64,000 nucleotides of DNA from Kribbella kalugense (GTDB taxonomy: Bacteria; Actinomycetota; Actinomycetes; Propionibacteriales; Kribbellaceae), in the NCBI RefSeq assembly GCF_004365875.1, contig NZ_SODF01000002.1, positions 1,738,971 to 1,802,970 on the forward strand, in the 5' to 3' direction. How positions within the stretch are numbered: position 1 is the first letter of the stretch; each line of letters starts with the position of its first letter. The notes beneath the pieces are model-generated. The model saw only the letters and a list, made by a program, of their open reading frames with translations. It made no database searches and was not told where the DNA came from. Both the position numbers and the translations under genes were made by a program. This document shows, piece by piece, positions 59,823 through 64,000 of this stretch.

Positions 59823-59857
59823 GGTGCCAACGCCACTACCTGAGTAGTGCCAACACC
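59823..59857. promoter_or_regulatory. Repeats upstream of the P450 gene
   Basis: The 318-bp gap 59623-59940 holds a hairpin CACTAC-CTGA-GTAGTG (59834-59849) flanked by a direct repeat GTGCCAACGCC / GTGCCAACACC (59823 and 59847 onwards). This could be a regulator site for the P450. Nothing else is evident in the gap. Confidence 0.45.
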
Positions 59858-59940
59858 ATCAGATCTGGTCCCTGGCGAGGTTAGCTTTGAGTCACAAGCC
59901 GTCGGGGGCAGCGGGTTCTAGAGAGGGCGCGAGGAAAGTC

Positions 59941-61245
59941 ATGGTTGCGACATACCTGAAGAGATGGGTCGGCAACCGCATTCTCAGCAGGACCACCCGG
60001 AAGGGTGGTCTCGACCTGTCGAAGATGCGGATGTTCCCCAGCCAGGTTTCGATGCCGCTGCGCAGGCAGGGCCTCGACCCGGTGCCGGAGCTGGCACAGG
60101 TCCGGGAGACCGAGCCGGTGCACAAGCTGGCTCATCTGTTCGGGCTGAACGTCTGGGTGGTCAGCGGTCACGCCGAGGCGAAGGCCGTGCTGGCCGACAC
60201 CACCAACTTCAGCAACGACATCCGGCCGCTGGTCGGCTCCGACCCGAACAAGCCGTCCGAGGGCATCGGCGGGCTCGGGTTCACCGATCCGCCGGACCAC
60301 ACCCGGCTGCGCAAGCTGCTCACCCCCGAGTTCACCAAGCGCCGGCTGGCCCGGCTGGAGCCGGCGATCGAGAAGATCGTCAACGACCAGCTGGACCTGA
60401 TGGAGGCGAAGGGACCGGTCGCGGACATCGTGGCCGACTTCGCCTTCAACGTGCCGTTCCTGCTGATCGCCGACCTGCTCGGCGTCGAAGAGTCCGACCG
60501 GGATCGGTTCCGCGCGCTAGGCCCGGCTCGGTTCGACCTGTCCGGTGGCGGCATCGGGGTGTTCGGGTCGGCGTCGGAGTCGCGGGACTTCCTGTTCGAG
60601 ATCGTCCGCAAGCAGCGGGCGAACCCGGGCGACGGGCTGATCGGCTCGATCATCCGCGAGCAGGGTGACGACCTGGACGACGTCGAGCTCGGTGGACTCG
60701 CGGACGGCGTGTTCCTGGGCGGGTACGAGACGTCGGCGAGCATGCTCGCGCTCGGCACGCTGGTGCTGCTGCGCGACCCGGAGAACTTCGAACGGATCCG
60801 GAACGAGCCGGGCGCGGTCGACGTGATCGTCGAGGAGCTGCTGCGGTACCTGACCGTCGTACAGGTCGCGTTCCCGCGGTTCGCCCGGCACGACCAGGAG
60901 CTGTTCGGTCACCAGGTGAAGAAGGGCGATCTGGTCGCGGTGTCGTTGTCCGGGGCGGACCGGGACAAGCAGGTCTTCGGCCAGGACGCTGAGGACTTCT
61001 ACCCCCGTCGTACCGTGTCGTCCGCGCATCTCGCCTTCGGCCACGGCATGCACCGCTGCGTCGGCGCCGAGCTGGCCCGGATGGAGCTCCGCGCCGCCTT
61101 CACAGCCCTCGCCCACCGCTTCCCGGACCTGTCGCTCGCCATCCCGGAGGACCAGCTCCGCTTCCGCGACTTCTCCATCGTGTACGGCGTAGAAACCCTC
61201 CCCGTCCGCCTCCACGCCACCGCCGCCGAACAGGTAGCCGGCTGA
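59941..61245 (+). CDS. Cytochrome P450
   Basis: 434 residues. I-helix motif FLGGYETSASML, ExxR in EELLRYLTVV, and the heme-binding FGHGMHRCVGAE with Cys373. Typical soluble actinobacterial CYP with no membrane anchor; needs a ferredoxin and reductase, neither found nearby. The first ~30 residues are unusually basic (LKRWVGNRILSRTTRKGG). GAGGAAAG precedes the ATG. Substrate unknown; the closely spaced convergent F420 oxidoreductase may or may not be related. Confidence 0.93.
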   Translation: MVATYLKRWVGNRILSRTTRKGGLDLSKMRMFPSQVSMPLRRQGLDPVPELAQVRETEPVHKLAHLFGLNVWVVSGHAEAKAVLADTTNFSNDIRPLVGSDPNKPSEGIGGLGFTDPPDHTRLRKLLTPEFTKRRLARLEPAIEKIVNDQLDLMEAKGPVADIVADFAFNVPFLLIADLLGVEESDRDRFRALGPARFDLSGGGIGVFGSASESRDFLFEIVRKQRANPGDGLIGSIIREQGDDLDDVELGGLADGVFLGGYETSASMLALGTLVLLRDPENFERIRNEPGAVDVIVEELLRYLTVVQVAFPRFARHDQELFGHQVKKGDLVAVSLSGADRDKQVFGQDAEDFYPRRTVSSAHLAFGHGMHRCVGAELARMELRAAFTALAHRFPDLSLAIPEDQLRFRDFSIVYGVETLPVRLHATAAEQVAG

Positions 61246-61256
61246 CGAGGCACCGG

Positions 61257-62075
61257 TCAGCCTAGGAGGTTGAGCCGGTCTGCGAAGGCTGAGAGGTCGT
61301 CCAGGGTTGGTGGGTTGACGACCAAGCGGGTCACGCCTTCGGCCTCGTACGCCGCTACTGCTTGGGGAGTGAGGTCGGTCGAGGCCCAGCGGGTGTACTC
61401 GAGGTCGTCTCGGCCGGCGGTCTTGCGGACGAGGTCCCACTGGGTCGCGCGCTCGGCCGGAGTCAACGCGCCGCCGGGAAAGTAGCCGTCACCGCGTAGG
61501 CCGGCCCGGCGGGCTGCGGCTCGGCTGGAGCCGCCGATGTGGATCGGGAGGGGCGCGAGCGGCTGCGGGAAGCTACACAGGTCCTTGAAGGCGAAGAACT
61601 CGCCGGAATGGCTCACCCCGTCCGCGCCACCCGACCACAGCAGCCGCAGTACGTCGATCGCCTCGTCGGTACGACGGCCACGCGTTGCGAAGTCGACGCC
61701 GATCGCCTCCGCCTCACCCGGGAGGTTTCCCAGCCCCACGGTCAGCAGGCGCATCCGGCCCTTCGAGAGTCCGTCGATCGTCGCGAGACGCTTCGCCAGC
61801 ACGACCGGATGGTGATACGGCAGCAGCAACACCGCCGTACCCAAGAGGATCCGCTCGGTCGCGGCCGCGACGAACGCGAGCAGGTCGAGCGGATCGGCGT
61901 ACGGCAACGTGGGCGGCAGTTCGAAGCCGCCGAAGGTGGCGCCGGGGTAGAGCGCCACGTGCTCGGGGACGTAGAAACCCTCGTATCCACAGGCCTCCGC
62001 GTGCTGTGCGTAGCTGACCAGTTTGTCCGGATCCATGCCCTGAAAGGGCGTGCTGTAGCTCACGGCGAACTTCAT
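61257..62075 (-). CDS. LLM-class F420-dependent oxidoreductase
   Basis: 272 residues of the luciferase-like monooxygenase fold: YAQHAEACGYEGFYVPEHV, ATERILLGTAVLLLPYHHPVVLAKRLATIDGLSKGRM, PIHIGGSSRAAARRAGLRGDGYF. This subgroup (TIGR03619-like) uses coenzyme F420 rather than FMN. Substrate unknown. The stop is 11 bp from that of the convergent P450. Confidence 0.88.
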   Translation of the reverse strand: MKFAVSYSTPFQGMDPDKLVSYAQHAEACGYEGFYVPEHVALYPGATFGGFELPPTLPYADPLDLLAFVAAATERILLGTAVLLLPYHHPVVLAKRLATIDGLSKGRMRLLTVGLGNLPGEAEAIGVDFATRGRRTDEAIDVLRLLWSGGADGVSHSGEFFAFKDLCSFPQPLAPLPIHIGGSSRAAARRAGLRGDGYFPGGALTPAERATQWDLVRKTAGRDDLEYTRWASTDLTPQAVAAYEAEGVTRLVVNPPTLDDLSAFADRLNLLG

Positions 62076-62278
62076 CCCGCCACCCTAGAACTCTGCCCTT
62101 GGGGGCAAGGCAAAACGGAACTGGTCGTTCTCGACAGTAGTCTCGTTGTGGCACTAGGTGGTCGATGGCCGGTTCGGGTCGTGACAGGAGTGGGGGTGGG
62201 TGGTCACAATGGGCGGTCCGGCCCGAAGTGCGGGTGACGGATCAGGGAAGGCCGCCGGCGGGTATGGGTAGTGGCGAG

Positions 62279-63856
62279 ATGGCGACGGGTGACGCGCTGA
62301 CCGACCGGATCGCCGCCGCGATGACCGCCGCTCAATCGGGTGGGCATGCGAGTGCGGCGGCCGAGATCGAGGCGATCAGGGTCGAGCTCGGTGGCGTGCC
62401 GAGTTACCGGTTGGCGGCCGCGGAGTACGTGCGTGGTGTCACGGCGCACCATGCCAGCGACGCCGACGAAGCCCTGCGCGCGGTCGATGCCTGTATCGAG
62501 GTCGCCCGCGCGATCGACGAGCCCGGCTGGGAGGCGAACGCGCTCCCGATCCGCATCATCAACCTGGCCCGCAGCGGCCGCGGTGGCGACACGGTCAACG
62601 ATCTGGTCGCGGCCGAGGCGGCGCTGAGCCGGACCAGGGATCCAGGGCTGACCGCCTGGGCACACACCGGACTCGGCTACGCGTACGACGTCCTACGGCT
62701 TTTCGAACTGTGCATTCCGCATTACGAGCTCGCCTCCACGCTCCACAACGATGTGTTCGAGCTGGCCGAGTCCGAGGCGATCGACCGGCTGAACCTCGCC
62801 GAGACGTACCTGCGCTGGGCGCACGAACTCGAGCGGCTCGGCGATCCTTTGTATACAAGGGAGATCGAGGAGCGCTTCGCGTCGGCGGCGTACTGGTCGC
62901 GGGAGGCCGAGCGGGTGCTGGTCGACGACGAGAGCCAGGAGTTCTGGCGACTCAGCGCCCGGCTGTGGATCGCGGCCGCCGCGACCGCTGCCAATCCGGG
63001 CAAGGCGGTCGCCGATCTGACCGAGCTCAGGGACGAGATCAGCAAGCTCGGCGAGACCGAGCGGCTCGCGCTCGCGGGCGCCTACCTGGCCCGGGCCCTG
63101 CAGGCGCAGGGGAAGACCGACGAGGCCAAGGCCGCCGCGGACCGGGCCGCCGACGACCTGATCCCGTTGGCCGACCCATCGACTCACGTTCTGGTCCTGC
63201 AGACCCGTTCGGAGATCGGGGCAGCCGACGGTACGCCGGGAGCCGTTGCAGGCTTGGCGTATGCGCGTTCGGTCGCCCGCGGCTGGTGGAAGGAGCGGCA
63301 GCGCGCGCTGAACGCCGTACGGCATGCGCTTGCCGTCCACGATCTGCCGGCCAGGCACGACGCCGAATGGCATGCGGCCCGTCAGGATCCGCTGACCGGC
63401 GTCGGCAATCGCCGCGCCCTGGACGAGCGGCTGACCGCGGCCCGCGACTCGGGGCGTGCAGTCACGTTGCTCGCCATCGATGTAGACGACCTCAAGATCG
63501 TCAACGACACGTTCGGGCACGCCTGTGGGGACGAATTGCTGCAGGTTGTGGCAAATCTCCTGGTAGAACAGGCGCGAGCCACCGACGCCGTGGTTCGATC
63601 GGGTGGCGACGAGTTCTTCGTGGTCCTCGACCAGCCCGACGCCAAGGGCGGCGCCCAGCTGGCCGAGCGGATCCGGGTCGCGGTCGAGGCGATCGCAGCC
63701 ACGACGGAGAAGCCGTGGCTGCGCCGGCTCGGGCTGAGTCTCGGGTACGCCGCGACCGCCGAAGGGCTCGGGGTCGAGCAGTTGGTCGCCCAGGCGGACC
63801 GGCGTCTTTACCAGGACAAGCGCCGCAAGAAACTGATGGGCGCCACCGGAGCGTGA
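62279..63856 (+). CDS. TPR-GGDEF diguanylate cyclase
   Basis: 525 residues from the ATG at 62279. The start was chosen by comparison with the downstream paralogue, which begins the same number of residues before RIAAAMT; ATG 62264 is possible. The N-terminal ~370 residues are helical TPR-like repeats. The GGDEF domain (about 378-520) has DPLTGVGNRRALDERL, intact GGDEF at 442-446 and an allosteric I-site RATD (433-436) five residues before it. It should make cyclic di-GMP from two GTP and be product-inhibited. No membrane segment, so cytoplasmic. Confidence 0.9.
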   Translation: MATGDALTDRIAAAMTAAQSGGHASAAAEIEAIRVELGGVPSYRLAAAEYVRGVTAHHASDADEALRAVDACIEVARAIDEPGWEANALPIRIINLARSGRGGDTVNDLVAAEAALSRTRDPGLTAWAHTGLGYAYDVLRLFELCIPHYELASTLHNDVFELAESEAIDRLNLAETYLRWAHELERLGDPLYTREIEERFASAAYWSREAERVLVDDESQEFWRLSARLWIAAAATAANPGKAVADLTELRDEISKLGETERLALAGAYLARALQAQGKTDEAKAAADRAADDLIPLADPSTHVLVLQTRSEIGAADGTPGAVAGLAYARSVARGWWKERQRALNAVRHALAVHDLPARHDAEWHAARQDPLTGVGNRRALDERLTAARDSGRAVTLLAIDVDDLKIVNDTFGHACGDELLQVVANLLVEQARATDAVVRSGGDEFFVVLDQPDAKGGAQLAERIRVAVEAIAATTEKPWLRRLGLSLGYAATAEGLGVEQLVAQADRRLYQDKRRKKLMGATGA

Positions 63857-63875
63857 GGCAGGTAGGGGAGAAGTG

Positions 63876-64000
63876 GTGCGCGAGACGGCGGGGGTGACGG
63901 CGCGGATCGCGGCGGCGATGACACGAGCGCAGTCGGGCAGTCCGGCCGAGGCTGCGCTCGAGATCAACGCGCTGCTGGTCGAGCTGGGTCCGGAGCCGAG
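63876..64000 (+). CDS. Second TPR-GGDEF paralogue, cut by window edge
   Basis: The frame starts at GTG 63876 after GGGGAG, 19 bp past the previous stop. The first 41 residues (VRETAGVTARIAAAMTRAQ...) are clearly paralogous to the start of the preceding diguanylate cyclase (MATGDALTDRIAAAMTAAQ...). The remainder lies outside the window, so whether it ends in a GGDEF domain is not visible. Confidence 0.75.
   Translation, partial: MRETAGVTARIAAAMTRAQSGSPAEAALEINALLVELGPEP

Noticed and set aside
1..64000. tRNA, rRNA, insertion sequences, prophage
   Set aside because: No tRNA-like cloverleaf, rRNA stretch, transposase, integrase or terminal inverted repeats were recognised by reading; a dedicated scan was not possible.

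Overview
The window is high-GC DNA from a filamentous-type actinomycete. The best match I can infer is Kribbella or a close relative. The grounds are the GC-rich coding style with many GTACG strings, GTG/TTG starts, several secreted GH18 chitinases, a helicase/secretion-neighbourhood Tad locus, an F420-type oxidoreductase, and pseudaminic-acid enzymes (pseudaminic acid is known in Kribbella cell walls). The organism assignment is inference from content, not from a marker gene.

Left part (1-23.5 kb). Tandem repeats (1-392) come first. Then follow a nucleotidyltransferase-like/methyltransferase fusion, a lipoprotein, the pseudaminic acid pair PseI-PseH, a secreted GHL10-type glycosidase and a large membrane protein with a Phe-Pro-Thr tail. 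An overlapping cassette encodes a small membrane protein, an acyl carrier protein, a compact adenylate-forming ligase and an SDR reductase. Next come a BBE-type flavoenzyme, a DUF2786 protein coupled to an RmlC-like epimerase, a TetR/DHA2 efflux pair with twin operators, a double-GNAT protein, an esterase-argS operon and a glycosyltransferase/glycerophosphotransferase for a cell-wall polymer. A Fic-like protein lacking its catalytic His ends this part.

Middle part (23.7-34.4 kb). A HAD-IB hydrolase lies beside a structured, terminated transcript that I propose is 6S RNA. Next comes a chitin block: a GH18 chitinase coupled to a regulator, a YbaK/MFS operon opposite a LysR regulator, an SGNH hydrolase, and a two-gene GH18 chitinase operon.

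Right part (34.6-64 kb). A Tad pilus operon (CpaE/Ssd, CpaF, TadB, TadC, Flp-type pilin, TadE, and a TadE/G-like protein with a large repeat insertion) is followed by an accessory stretch: a LuxR-type regulator, a broken phosphotransferase, a NYN protein, a sugar-type ABC transporter with a PHP phosphoesterase, and a 24-codon Cys/His/Trp-rich mini-gene. The syntenic actinobacterial core then resumes with a MrfA-like helicase, a STAS anti-sigma antagonist and a proton-pumping pyrophosphatase. The end holds a DUF4142-sortase fusion, an ABC-2 exporter, a DUF2785 protein, a P450, an F420 oxidoreductase, and two tandem TPR-GGDEF diguanylate cyclases, the second cut by the window edge.

Most notable are the 24-residue mini-protein, the tandemly amplified gene junction at 42 kb, an identical two-part element in front of two Tad transcription units, the repeat insertion in the TadE/G-like protein, and the carrier-protein cassette. 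No tRNA, rRNA, CRISPR array or insertion sequence was recognised.
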